In this document: positions 47,448-60,011 of the stretch, one piece after another
Numbering within the stretch: position 1 is the stretch's first letter
Layout of the letters: the number at the start of each line of letters is the position of its first letter
Source of the DNA: Phaeotremella fagi
Lineage: Eukaryota; Basidiomycota; Tremellomycetes; Tremellales; Phaeotremellaceae
Direction of reading: 5' to 3'
NCBI GenBank assembly: GCA_001599715.1
Contig: BCHU01000016.1
Span: 124,001-188,000, forward strand
Length of the DNA: 64,000 nt
Notes under the pieces: generated by a model
The model's database searches: none
What the model was told of the DNA's origin: nothing
The model's input: the letters and a program-made list of their open reading frames with translations, nothing else
Program-made: the position numbers and the translations under genes

Positions 47448-50400
47448 CTACTTCTCAACTTTAGTAGCGTTACTTTCCTCCCCCTCACTCTTCTCATCAT
47501 CATGATGTTCCCCATCTTTAGGAACCGTACTAGAATCATCACCATCCTTCGCAGGTTGATTACTCTGTTCGTCCAAAGTCTTATCTCCCCCTTGAACACC
47601 TTTATCATCCTTCTTCTGATCCCCATCCCCACTCTTAGCCTTCTTCTCATCTTTAGTAGTCTGAGCATCCTTAGCAGTCCCCTTCTTATCCTCATTCCCC
47701 TCTTGAGGACCCTGTTGACCCTGACTAAATCGATAATAACTACCTCCATGATCAGTCTCATGAACGATAGTCAATCTCTGTAGATCAGTCAAGAAATTTT
47801 CGAGTTTCTCGTTCTTGGATGAGCGGGTTGATCGACCGATGTTGTCTAACCATGTTATGTTGTTCAAGACTAGGTAGACTAGGAGGACGATGATGACTAC
47901 GCCGAAACTGAAGCCCCAGATTTTGACGACGGTGACAATGTCAACCCAACCGTTATGGGTTCCTGCACCTGGTGCACCAGAATGTCCAGACACCCAACCG
48001 AACAAAGCGAAGAGTGATGCAAGGATATCGACACCCAAAACTGCACCGACTAATTGCCATGAAGGAAGGACGTTGGGTGTACCCTTTTCCTGAGCGAGAC
48101 GAGTGATAACTATCATCCAAGGTCAACACTACTGTTATCAATCCAAGAGATGCTTTACTCACAAATAACCCAAGATTCAGTCAAAGCAACTTCCAAGAAC
48201 ATGATTTCTTGAACACTACCGAAATTCTGAATGATCCCTCCATCACCGAGGAACAAAGTACCTCTAATGATCCAAGTTCCAGCGGCTAAAAGTAGACCCA
48301 TGATGGTAGAGATGATCCAGACTTTAGGGAGTTGCCATTCAACAGGTTGACGTGCGTAAGGTGCTCTGTCGTAAGCGATGGCGATGGTGGCGATATCAGC
48401 GAAGATGGCTAGGAATCTGGGTGGCATGTCAGTGAGCTTGTTCGTCCAGGTAGACTCACACTACGAGATCGACTCTGATAGTTTCATTTTGGATGAGGAT
48501 GTCGAGAACGATGAATACTTGTAAATGGACACAGAGGGCGATACTACATTATCGTTAATCATACTAAACATTGAAAAACTTGATAGACCCACCGATAAAT
48601 GATATAAGCCTTCATACGATGGAAAATCTGTCGAGCGACCTTGATACTAGTGATAATAGTGGACAAACCTTCATCGAGGAAAACGACGTCTGCGGCGGTT
48701 CGAGCTGCATCGGAAGCGCCTTCGACGGCGATACCACAATCCGCTTTCTTAAGGGAGGGGGCGTCGTTGACACCGTCTCCTGTCATTGCGGTTAGATGAC
48801 CACGTTCTTGGAGCTATTGTGGGTTAGTTGGGGAGGACAGTATGAGTGGAGGCAACGACCTACCAAGTTGACGACCTCTGTATGATTAAAGGGTTCAGTT
48901 AGCATTTCTCACTTTGACCATGAATATACAAAGACGCACGATATTCTGATAGTTCGTCAGCGATCAATTTCATAATTGAATAATATCAACTCACTATGTT
49001 CAGGGAAAACCTCAGCAAATCCATCAGCAGCTTCAACGAAATCACGAATCTATATAGATCAGTTTCAAATCAAGTGCAGATTCCAAAATACCCACATCAG
49101 AACCGGCCATACCGCCACCGATAAGTTTCTCAGAGTCGTAGACGTTGGTACCGAGACCTAGTTGTTTACAAGTTTCTTTGGCGATAGCGACGGCGTCACC
49201 GGTTAACATCTAGCAGTAATTAAATTTAGAGTGAATTCGGTGCGAACATAGAGATCATCACTCACTTTAACGTGGATACCCAAATCACGAGCTTCTTGAA
49301 TAGTCTAATCAATTGATCAGCCATAAAACCCAAATTTCCCCAAAAATATAACTCACTTTGGCTGTATCACCCCGTGGAGGATCGAACATACAAAGCATAC
49401 CCAACAAATCCCACTCCTTCCCATCCTCTTTACAAGCTACCCCCAAAGATCTAAAGCCTCTCGTAGCGAAAGATTGAGCAGTTTCTCTATAAGCAGCAAC
49501 AGTTTCTTTATCGAATTTAGCTAGTTTCAGAATAGCGTTGGGAGCTCCTTTGGCGCAAGTGAATTTTTTACCGTCTTTCTCGACTTCGGCGGTGATTCTT
49601 TTGGAGACTGGGTCGAAGGGGAGGAATTTTTTGGTTTTCCAGCCTGATTTCAACATTTCTTGGGCTTTGGGGTAGTCCTATTACCGTTGTGTTAACTATG
49701 TCGTCTGTTGAACGTTTAGGTAACTCACTTTTAACCCTACTACTGTAACCTTATCAATTGGATCCAACTGTTTAACATTATGTGAACTAGCTAAAACTGC
49801 GACCGTCATGAACCAATTTGGATCGACATGAGGAGCGATATAAGGATCATTCAAAGATAACTTGTTAGCGGTAAGTGTACCAGTTTTATCTGAACAGAGC
49901 ATATCGACACCGGCGAGTGACTCGATGGCGGTAAGTTTTTGAACGATGGCTTTACGTCTGGCGAGGTAGGCTGCACCAACTGCTAAGGTGGTAGTTGTGA
50001 CGACTGGTAGACCGACTGGAACACCGATGATCAAGAAGATTAGAGCGTAAACGAGAAGATTGTTTTGATCTGGTGAGGTTATTGCTACGTGTCTGAAGAA
50101 AGATCCGATCCAAGCTACGAAAATGAAGAAGATGACCAAGACAAGGAGACTGAGACGGGTTTTAGCGTGTGTCGTATGAAAAGTAATTATAGCTTACGTG
50201 TTACCGATACCGTCAAGAACGATTTTGAAATGTCCGACCTCGTTGGAATCTTTTCGAGTGTAAGCTAAACCCCTTTGCAAACAGAATCAAACCTACTGGA
50301 AACCAAAGCAGCGGTCTTACCGACAAAACTGTCTTTAGCAGCGACAGTGACTACACCATAACATTTTCCACGTTTAACACCGCATGTGTAATAAGCGACG

Positions 50401-51571
50401 TCGCCGATGAATTTATCGACAGCGAGAGATTCACCAGTGATAGCAGATTGATCGACGGAACAGACACTTGGCCCAGTATGGGCTTCATCGTCATGTTCAT
50501 CCTCGTCTTCTTCGTCGTTGTTACCCTTTTCTTTAGGTTTGTTCTGAGATTTCTTCTTGTTAGCAGCGGCTTTTTCAAGTATCTCTTTAGATTTTGATCC
50601 GTCTTTGTCTGTATATTCACCGATAATCTGGAGGGTTTTAGTTCATTGATTGTTAATGAAGGTCGGTGGTCTTACCTTGGCATCAGCTGGAATCGTGCTT
50701 CCCTCTTCGAGAATGATGATATCTCCTGGAACCAGATCTCTAGCTTCAATCTCTTGTTCTTTACCGTCTCTGACAACAGTGGTTTTAAGTGCGATACCAG
50801 CTTTAAGTTGAGCGACGATATCACCAGCTTGTCTGAGGAAGTGAATAAGCATTTTTCATCCTTTGACTTGGAAAATGTTAAAACCGACTTACTTCTCTTG
50901 ATACCAACCGACAACAGCGTTCATGATCAAAATACCAATGATCACACCGAAATCGATCCAATCTTGAAGACCTGCCGCTAGAAGGACAGCAAGTTCCATA
51001 ATGTAAAGAATAGGTCCTCGGAAATATGAAATGAATTTGATGAATTGATTCTCGGTTGGACTGGGAGATGATTAATTGGATTTCATGTTTAGTAAGAGAA
51101 AAAAGTCACCTTTCGAGTTCGTTGAAACCAGATACTTTTCTTCGGGATTCTACATCACTGGATGAGATTCCCTTTTGACGATCGGTGTTGAGCCATTCTT
51201 GTGGAATCTAAACACCGTTAGTGGAATTCATCTCTGTATGGAAAAGTCAGAACTCACCTTCTTGGCTTGAGATTCAACTTTAACCTTTTTCCAAGGAGAA
51301 TACCAATGTCTGATATACTTAGCATGATGATCATCTTCGTTATCGTCATCATCGTTACCAGAATGTTTGTTCAATTTATCCTGTTGATCTTGAACGTATC
51401 TCAAGAGAACGTCATATTCTTCCCCGTCCCATTCTGGAGATGTCAGTACAGAGACTTATCAAGTGGATACCTACTCTTTGATTCTTCTTCTTTTTGTCTT
51501 TCAGCTTCTTTCTCTGGATCGCCTCCTTCGGGATCAGCTTTGTGACCCTTTCTATGGATTAGGGATGACAT
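47448..51571 (-). CDS. PMA1: Plasma membrane proton-pumping P-type ATPase
   Basis: Pma1 exports protons with ATP hydrolysis and sets the plasma-membrane potential that drives nutrient symporters, such as the sugar transporter at 1889-4600. The ATG at 51571-51569 opens [20 protein letters not shown]. Motifs in order: [36 protein letters not shown] (TM1-2), [34 protein letters not shown] (A domain), [20 protein letters not shown] (TM4), [17 protein letters not shown] (phosphorylated Asp), [35 protein letters not shown] and [20 protein letters not shown]. About 12 introns. Two features are odd: a charged insert of about 45 residues before [10 protein letters not shown] (about 50470-50600, [20 protein letters not shown]) and a C-terminal Lys/Asp/Glu/Gly-rich tail of about 85 residues after [14 protein letters not shown]. 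Stop at 47450-47448. Confidence 0.95.
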
Positions 51572-52297
51572 TGGGGGTGTGGTTTACTATCGCTACAAGT
51601 TTTATGTATGGGATTATAGATTTGTTGGATATAGAATCAAATATCTTGAATGGGGAAGTTTATTTATGGCTAGGAATGTCAAATGACGCAGTTGGCGTGT
51701 TTGTACGTAGGTGTGGGTGTGTGGGTGGTGTCAAACTGTCAACCAACTTAAGATTGATAAGATAATCACCTTGACGACGGTAGATCTGGGGAGTTGTTTG
51801 AAGATGGTATGGTACAGTCAATGAGATGATAAGAAGAGAGGGGGGAGATACGTTTACTCTCAATGGTGTTATATTAGTATGTGGTGGTGGTGTGACTACA
51901 GGATACTGTATATATATATTGCATAAACCACTTATTAATAACTATTACTACGGTGCAACTACGCTCTTACGCTCTTCCCGTTTCCGGCATATACTGCATA
52001 CAGCAATCTCAACGTCATTGTGTTGTATGTATGGTGTTATCCAGCCGTAACCAGATCTCTACCTCCTCCAGCTCCCTCCTTTCTCTATTTTCGGAACCAT
52101 CCATGACGTCAGGATCCACAGTGGCGTTCAGGGCGTAAGATCAGCTGCACGTGGCACGGAGATTAAATGGAATTCCAGCGGATCACAGAACACGGGAGCA
52201 AATATCACGTCGCGTGGTAGTTGTTTACAAGGCGTACAAGTAGGTTGCTGGATCATGTTTTGGTGATCTTTCATCTAACCCATACTAGACACTCAAA
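51572..52297. promoter_or_regulatory. Divergent 726-bp region between PMA1 and the membrane protein gene
   Basis: It must hold the strong PMA1 promoter. An AT-dinucleotide run (ATATATAT) lies at about 51909-51918, and G/T-rich sequence at 51690-51740 and 51870-51895. A frame on the plus strand inside it has no support. Confidence 0.5.
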
Positions 52298-54137
52298 ATG
52301 GCACCGCCAACACCCTCTTCTTCTTCACCTTCTACCTCAGCCTCAACCTCAGCCTCAACAACTAACGGTCTCATCATCCACTCCCTAGCTATACAGGCAA
52401 TTGCTAATCCAGAAAGTGTAGCAGCGACTCTATACTTGAAAGTAAGTCACCGACTGTCGGCACCATTTACCATCTCTAGATATCACTCCCCTCTATATCC
52501 GATCCCAAAACTCGTTGGCCGTTATTCACAACCCCCTCACCGAGATTGATATCTCAACCTATCTTCCATTCTCTACCCTTAGAAACAACTACCAACGAAG
52601 TTGAAAAAGCTAAATCTTTACTCGATCTTTCAACCTCAAGTTCAAGTTCCATTTACCCACCTAAACCTGTTACTTCAAATCATACACCCAGTATACAAAT
52701 CTCGACTAACGGTCAAATAGTCGTTATACCGCCTGCATCCAATGGACGAAGATTCGATAGAAGTCAATGGTTATTGATACTAGATTACGAAGTTGAATTA
52801 GCTGTTGATGATTACAATCAAAAATGGATGGTAGGTCATGAGTATCACCTGTCAAGAGTGTTCTGATGCTAATTGACCTCATAGACAATCCTCCCCCTAC
52901 CTTCATGTCTGAGCAACAAACTTCGATTCAAAGTCAACAGCGAATCAGAAGATCTAGGTGAAGCTGAAATAATAGCTCAACCAAAGATCTATCCTTCAGC
53001 GTCTATCAAAACCAAATCACAAATCGATGAAGACGATGATGAATGGTTACAAGGGAGTTTCCAGAGGTACGTCGGTGACGAGTTGGTTGAACTAATTATT
53101 ACAGTACAACATCGTTACGATTAGAATGGTCATACACAACCTTAACCGACCCAGAAAAATCCGTTGAAACAATAAAATCTACTTCACCAACTCGAAAACC
53201 CCAACCAACCCTCTCAAGGCCACTAACGAAAAGACTGACCGGTCTTCGAAATCAACCACCACCTCTCCCAATGGATCTCACGATGGAAGAATATTCGTTC
53301 GAGGTTAACGGGTTAGATCTTGAACCTCACGACGACGGGGGATTCAATGAATCCACGATAACCCCACGAAGGGGTAGTTCGATCCATGGAATCAAATCTA
53401 CACCTCGTAGTTCTAGAACGAATTTGAAATCGGTCGGGAATATCACCCCATCAAAATCAAATCCCGTTCCTATCCCACTCCCAATCCCAGTCCCCACCAC
53501 CGAAGATCCAGATACAGAAACAGCCTCCGAAACCTCCTCCTACCAACCCGTCACCCAACCCGTCACCCAACCCGTTACCCAACCCCCCACCCCCGCTAAA
53601 CCCAAATACCTCCTAACCTGGCCAACATTCCTAACCCTCCTAATCCTGCTGACGATCTTATCAGCCTCCCAACAGATCCAACGACTACAATATGAACAGT
53701 ATAAACTCGAACATGAGATTGGGGAGTTGAGGGGGATAATTGAAGGTGTTTTGGTGCGGTCTGTGGATGGGGGGGTGGGGGTTGATATACCCTCCGGAGG
53801 AGGGTCTGAGATTGGTTCATTGGCTTCGACCGTGAATCCTTATTCGGTTAGTCAGGTCGTGATCGGATCTTGGGATCAATGGGTTCATCATCCGACGTAA
53901 GTCAAAGTCACCTTTTTTCGATCATCGTAAGCTTACTCCTGTAGGATAACAACCCTATCTGGAGGTTTACAGTTCATCTGGAGAGCTATCAAATTCGCTT
54001 TATTCGGGTAAAATTGGATTCATCTAATTTATCATTCATATTTGTTTAGGTTCCAAAAACCTTTAATCTATGTAAGAAAATGTATTATCGAAATTATACT
54101 TTGGATCTATAGTAAAACCTCGTATGCTAGAAAATGA
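52298..54137 (+). CDS. Membrane-anchored protein of unknown function
   Basis: The ATG at 52298 opens a Ser/Thr-rich head (MAPPTPSSSSPSTSASTSAS), then NGLIIHSLAIQAIANPESVA. Further exons give ISLPSISDPKTRWPLFTTPS, SIQISTNGQIVVIPPASNGR, RSQWLLILDYEVELAVDDYN, TILPLPSCLSNKLRFKVNSE and STTSLRLEWSYTTLTDPEKS: a soluble, strand-rich domain of about 220 residues. A long disordered linker follows with a three-fold PVTQ repeat, then one membrane helix (TFLTLLILLTILSASQQIQR) and a short helix LQYEQYKLEHEIGELRGIIE. The last intron, about 54008-54051, joins IKFALFG to FQKPLIYVRKCIIEIILWIY and ends at TGA 54135-54137; if retained, a stop at 54009-54011 would cut about 28 residues. The soluble domain probably faces the cytosol. 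No family was recognised. Only 32 bp separate its stop from that of the ABC transporter. Confidence 0.68.
53543..53585. repeat. 12-bp coding minisatellite (CAACCCGTCACC, about 3.5 copies)
   Basis: Inside the unknown membrane protein gene, encoding a repeated PVTQ. Copies 1 and 2 are identical and copy 3 differs at one base. Length variation would stay in frame in steps of four residues. Confidence 0.85.
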
Positions 54138-54169
54138 GAAACCGGATTGGTATATCAATCAAACCTCCT

Positions 54170-57100
54170 CTAAATAACCTCCCCCCTCAACTTCGCTTCA
54201 TGTACCTTCTTAGCCAACTACGGGTCCATCAGTATCATCCCCAACACCAGAACATACCTCGATCAACTGAACCTCCTCCCCAGACTGTCTACATAAATCC
54301 CTAAAACTCCCGGAAACATTTTGAAGCAATTCAAAAGGAGTTCCAAATTCGATAACCTGTCCATGGTCTAGTACGAGTATTCTACGATTTCATCAGCTAG
54401 CTGCCCAGGCCCAAACCTACTTGTCCAATCCACAAACAGTCATTAATCTATGCGCAATGACTAACATCGTCGTATCCCCCAAACCGGTTCGAAGGACGTT
54501 CTGGATAGTTTGATCAGTTGCGTGATCTAGATTCGCCGTTGATTCGTCCATGATCAAGAAAGATGATTGACGGAGTTTGAGTAAACCCCTCGCAAGCGCT
54601 AGAAGTTGTCTTTGACCTTGACCTAAAATCGGGGGTTTAATGAGTTAAAATTTTGAATTGTATTTTTCAGTGGGTCGACTTACTGAAATTCTTTCCCCCG
54701 ACAGCAACTTTCTCATCAAGACTCCGAATGACAACCCTCTCCTCAATCTCCGAACCTTCTTCCTCACCCTCATCCAACCCATTCAAACCTAACAAAGATC
54801 CATTGGGATTAACCCCAGCCCCACTTAAATCCTTAGTCGAAGCAGCCCGACTAATAGCTCGACTAGGTGCACGAGACGCGTGTGGTGTCCTACCAGCTAA
54901 TCCACATTGTTTCAATGATTCCCAAATCTCATAATCTTCATGTTGGGAGAACGGATCTAGATTATCTCTGATTGTTCCTGAGAACAATTGGGCCTCTAAG
55001 CGAAAGCGTTAGCGTAAGCGTAATCAGTACGCGGTGAACACAGCTTTTACTCACCCTGCGGTAAAATAGTCAATCTAGATCTTAAAGTCGTCAAACTCAA
55101 CGTCGAAATGTCTAATCCATCAATAAAGATGGATCCAGATTCTTGATGCAAGAATCTGAAAAACGAAAGTGCAAGAGTACTTTTACCACTACCTGTTCTA
55201 CCGCAAATCCCAATTTTCTCTTTAGGCCCGATAGTGAATGAAACGTTACGAAGAACTGGATCGAGCTGGTCGTGAAAACCAATTGATTAGTTTCATTCAC
55301 TTGTAGTTGTTGTTGGTATTTACCCACCTGAGGCGCATATCTACAAGTCAGATTTTCAACTACCACCGAACCCTCTCTCGAAGGCCAATAGGCAGGTGGT
55401 TCAATCCCCTTCTTATCGGTTTCCTCTTCAACCTCCAAATCAAGATCTACATTATAACATATCAGCCCTAACACCCAAGGCAAAAGAATCATTCATTTGA
55501 CGTACATTCGGAAACCCTTTCCACACTGTTCATCGACATTTCGGAAGCCGCATATAACCTAACGACCCAAAGTACGAATTCCGTGAATGACACTAGAAGT
55601 AATCGTCGATCAGATTCATGAGTTATGAATAGAAAGGATCATTGAACTAAACCTACATGCATAGGTGATTGCGAAACCTACCGCACCTGCGTTCATCGTT
55701 TTCGAACGTAAAGCCAAAACACACGCTGAGATTGTTACCAAAGAACCGACAAAATTTGAGAAATTGTTTAAAACTCGATTAGCCTGCCATAGATACCAGA
55801 AACATCGTCTATCCGTTTGAATGTCAATCGACCGTGTGTGAATTCATGAGAAAGGTTGCTTACGTGTTTTGATCTAGTTCATGGAATAATTTCCTGGCGA
55901 ATCTTGCTGAATCACCATACGATCTGATCGTTGACATTCCTACTAGGACCTCTGAGAAACTGACCAGAATAGGTGATCTAGTAACACTCTGATGTGATGG
56001 TCAGTTATCGAACTTGATATAATTCTACAGACTTCACTCACATCTATACGTTTGATCTCCCGACTTGTTACCACGTATAATGAACCGACTGTCCAATACA
56101 GAATTGCTATTACAACTAACGCGATGATAAACGCTGAAATAAGGTGTTAAGTATGGTTCAAATCCAAAAACGAATCTAACCTACCAGGTGTAGAAAGTAC
56201 CAAAACTACCAACACGGCAAGGCATGATAAAACACAATTCGCGAAATACATCAAGACTGACGGTATCAGTTTTGAGACAATCGCCTAAGTCTAAACTCAC
56301 TTTCTGCGGCTTCTTGATCAATGGATGAAATATCTTTGCTTAGACGATTCATAATACGACCCCTAAGATGTGTCAGTTTACCTAAAAGTTCTACCGAACT
56401 ACAGAAACCTACGATGGCGTGGAGTCGAAAAATCTATCCATTGTCAGTAGTGCAAACTCAAAATACCTCTGTATCAATACCTACCTCATCTTAGCACCTA
56501 GAATCCTTTTCAACAATTGGTTATAAAGTTTCCTACTAGCATGTAAAGAACCATAATAATTCACTCCAACTCTAGAAGCGACACCAACAAGATAAACCGC
56601 TGATAAAGCCACGTAAACCCCCAAATAGAACAACGTGGATCGTTCAGCGTAAACCAAAGTTTGTATTTCATTTCGAATCTCCAATAACCTGGATACAGCT
56701 TTGGTATCGCTGTTAGCCCAATCTTTTATCCAAGCGTTATTGAGAACTTGTAAGATCTGAGCACCGAAGAAACAGATCGCTATAAGTAACCAATAAGGTG
56801 TTCCTCCCATTGATATGAAATATAGTTGATAGGTTTGGAAGGAGATCATTCCGGTACCAGATGATTCGGTCGCAACTAATTGTTTGGAAAGTTGTTCAAC
56901 CGGTTTAGGTAACGCTTTATCTTTATCTTGTTGTTTTTGCATTTCAAGAAGTTCCGGTGTTTCTTCATCAAGATTCTCTTCAATGTTGTCCGTGGTTTCC
57001 TTTTGATCTTTAGAGATATCTTTATCCTTTTCGTTGATCGTACTTGACCCAGTTGACTTTTCATCAATCTCATCCTCATGTACATCCAATTCACCGGATG

Positions 57101-60011
57101 AGATCAATTCTTGAGGTGTACCAGATGCGTAAACCTTTCCATCATCCAACATGACAACGAAAGAAGCAGCAGAAGCGACTAGACTAACCGCATGAGTCAC
57201 CAAAATAATCGTTCTGTCCTTGGTCAAAGAACCTTGAAGAATATGATCATAAAGGTGTCTAGCAGTTTGAGCATCAACAGCTGAAAGGACATCATCAAGG
57301 ATAATCGTTCTAGCGGAAGAATAAATTGCTCTAGCCAAAGCGATCCTGGCTTTTTGACCACCTGAACAAGTCGTCCCTTTTTCGCCGACTTCAGTCTCAT
57401 CACCTAATTCGAAAATCTCGAAATCCCTGCGAAGAGCACATGCGTCGACAACACTGTCGTAACGAGTTTGATTCCATTGACTTCCGAAAACGATGTTTTC
57501 CCTGATGGACGCACCTACTAACCAAGGAGTTTGGGAACAGAAGGCTATGGAGTCGCTCAATCCGGTGTTTGGATCTATAGGACAGAGATCTCGACTGGCT
57601 TTATCATCTGGCATGAATACTGCTCCCTTTGTGAGATAGGTTTCGCCAAGGAGTGATAGGATGAGTGTTGTTTTTCCCGATCCAACCGGTCCAACTACCA
57701 TGCTGACTTTACCAACAGGGAACGAAAGATCTAGTGGTCCCAATTCAAACGCTTCATTCTCTTCATTGTCTTCAGCTTCTTTACGTTCCTCAGACGAGGT
57801 GTAGCCAAAGCATGCACCTCGGAATCCGATCTGGGGATCATTAGGACCAGGTGTTGAAAGTTGGGTATACTTTAACGTATCAGGTTCATCCAAGTAAGCC
57901 TGAATTCTCTGACATGAAGTGTAGGACTGAAGTAATCTGGTGATAGTGTCTTGAACAAGCGCAAGTGGATCTCGAAGCATGTTGAAGAGGATAAGCGACG
58001 AGAAAGCTCGATCTGCAGTCAGAGGATCGTGAAGAACCAACGTTTGAACAGCAAACGCTACCGCAGTAACTAGAACTGGTGTACCCCAAATAACAAGATT
58101 AGCTAAGACGGCCGTAGCGAATCTTTTGGCCAGAGTGTTAAGTTCGTTGGTTCGTGTATCGGCCATTCTATCAAAGAACTTTGACTCCCAAGCGTTGAAC
58201 TTGATCAATTTGATATGAGAGATTACTTCAGTCACCGCTTCCAATCTTAAATCTGTCGCTGCCATCAAACGTTTTTGATATATAGTGAACAAACGACCGA
58301 CAAGTGCTTGAACGGGAATGAGTAAGACCAAAACTCCAATTCCAGCGAATGCTGCTAAACCAAGTGTGTTGTAGAGTAGGAAACAATTGACGACGACGGC
58401 CAAAGGACATGAGAACAGGTAGAAAGCGTAACCGCAAATTTCAGATACGAGGAAAGCATCCACAGCGACGAGATTAGCAATCTTTCCGTCGGTTGCTCCA
58501 CTCAGATCTTCAACTGGTTTGCCATCTTTGTCCAGTGTTGTAGCCTTTTTCACGTTACCAGTGAGATCCCGACGACGCAATGCTTTCAGGAAACATTCAG
58601 AGATGATGATCGACCTTAAACGAATTCCCAATCTTCGTCCTATCATGAGTGTTTGACCGAGCGCCGTTACAGAGAAAGCTTGACCACCTGCCATCATAGC
58701 GACATAAAGAATAGCTACATGCGTCGGTCTTTGTAGAGTTTGTCGTTCGGTGACGTATTGTAATAGAAGTCGAAGTCCAGTAGGAGGTAGATATTGAAGG
58801 AAGATGAAAATGATTGCCCAAACCTGAAATGATTGGTGAGTAGATTTCTCACTGATAGTGTCACTGCACATACCGATGAAACAAACAGCTCAGGCATGAA
58901 AAAGACCAAAAGATCCAGGGCCAAATTTCGTTTCCTCCTCTCCCCACTGTGTTTTTTGGCGAATTTCTTATCCCTGGCCGCTGTAAACGCTCGGAAAGCA
59001 CCAACACCAGCTGCCGACCCGTCATCCTCTCTCAGTGCTGGAATTTCTTCGAGCGTGATAGGAGATGTGAAATGTTTGACAAGAAGTGGAATCATGAATG
59101 TGTAGGTTGCTCTGGAGAACATTGCTACATGGGATTAATTTTAAAGAATCCACCTAGACTTACAAGTTGGCTCCTCCATATGACGAGGGAGTTTTGCTCC
59201 ATCACTTCCTAACGAACCTCCTCCCTGTGATTTACCTCCTTCCATCAGACGATCCATTTGGTCTCCATAGGGAATACTGATAATCGCAGACCACAAGACG
59301 ATTTCCAAGACTAACGATGTGATAGCTAATGCGGATATTTTCGTTTGGATGAGAGCGGATCTAAAGACAAGAAGGGTAGGTAGAAGATGGAAGGAGAGTA
59401 TTGCTGCTACTGGGGCTTGAGGTAAGAGAGCGAGTAGAACGACGAATGCCTGGGGTCAGAGATGTCTTTTAGGAGCACTTACAGGAAAGATAGCCGTTTT
59501 CCAATTACTCTCGATCGAAGCTCGAGCTACCTCAACACTCAACCAAGCGACACTACCACTCAAAGTAGTCCACCAAGAAATTCTATCCCAACGCTTCAAT
59601 AAAACCCCGTCATCCTTTTTGAAATCCTCGATAATCTCAATACTCTCTTTAGGTGACGGTTCAGCATGAACTTTATCTCCCGATTCCTTTGATGACAAAG
59701 TTGGTAATAGATTTGAAGCTAGACTGGTGAAAATGACATTGGATTCTAAGGTTGCTAGATCTGGATCTGAATTAGGTGAAGTCAAGGTATTTGGTGTAAG
59801 TCGATCGTTTGATTTTCGATGGCTTAAAATGGAAAGGAGATATTGGACTGCTACGAATATTGATGTTATGACTATAAGGAGGATAGGATAGTTTTGAAGA
59901 TACCTCACGAGGTTAGTCTTTGTTTGATAGTTTGTGAACTCACTTTTCACGAAAACATGGAGTGAAATCTATGCCGTCCCAGACCACGGGACATTTCCAA
60001 GGATGTGCCAT
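54170..60011 (-). CDS. ABC transporter, ABCC/MRP (Yor1-like) family
   Basis: A full-length exporter of drugs, conjugates or lipids at the plasma or vacuolar membrane. The ATG at 60011-60009 opens MAHPWKCPVVWDGIDFTPCF and an N-terminal membrane region (YPILLIVITSIFVAVQYLLS; ISWWTTLSGSVAWLS). TMD1 runs from MFSRATYTFMIPLLVKHFTS to the conserved LRLEAVTEVISHIKLIKFNA. NBD1: Walker A GPVGSGKTTL, FCSQTPWLVGASIRENI, signature CSGGQKARIALARA, Walker B TIILDDVLSAVD (Asp in place of the catalytic Glu, as is common in ABCC NBD1). A charged linker and TMD2 follow. NBD2: Walker A GRTGSGKSTLALSF, AQLFSGTIRDNLDPF, signature NFSQGQRQLLALARG, Walker B FLIMDESTANLD with the catalytic Glu. A Ser/Gly/Glu-rich insert of about 50 residues sits between the NBD2 Q-loop side and signature. 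A final exon of 48 nt (LAKKVHEAKLRGEVI) ends at 54172-54170. More than 15 exons. Confidence 0.92.

Noticed and set aside
47286..47783. Plus-strand frame of 165 codons rich in Leu/Ile/Ser/Thr that looks like a membrane protein
   Set aside because: It lies opposite the Lys/Asp/Glu-rich tail of PMA1. The antisense of AAG/GAT/GAG codons gives Leu/Ile/Ser runs, so it is a shadow of that tail.
51463..51765. Plus-strand frame of 100 codons across the PMA1 start
   Set aside because: Antisense to the PMA1 N-terminus and promoter; no domain.
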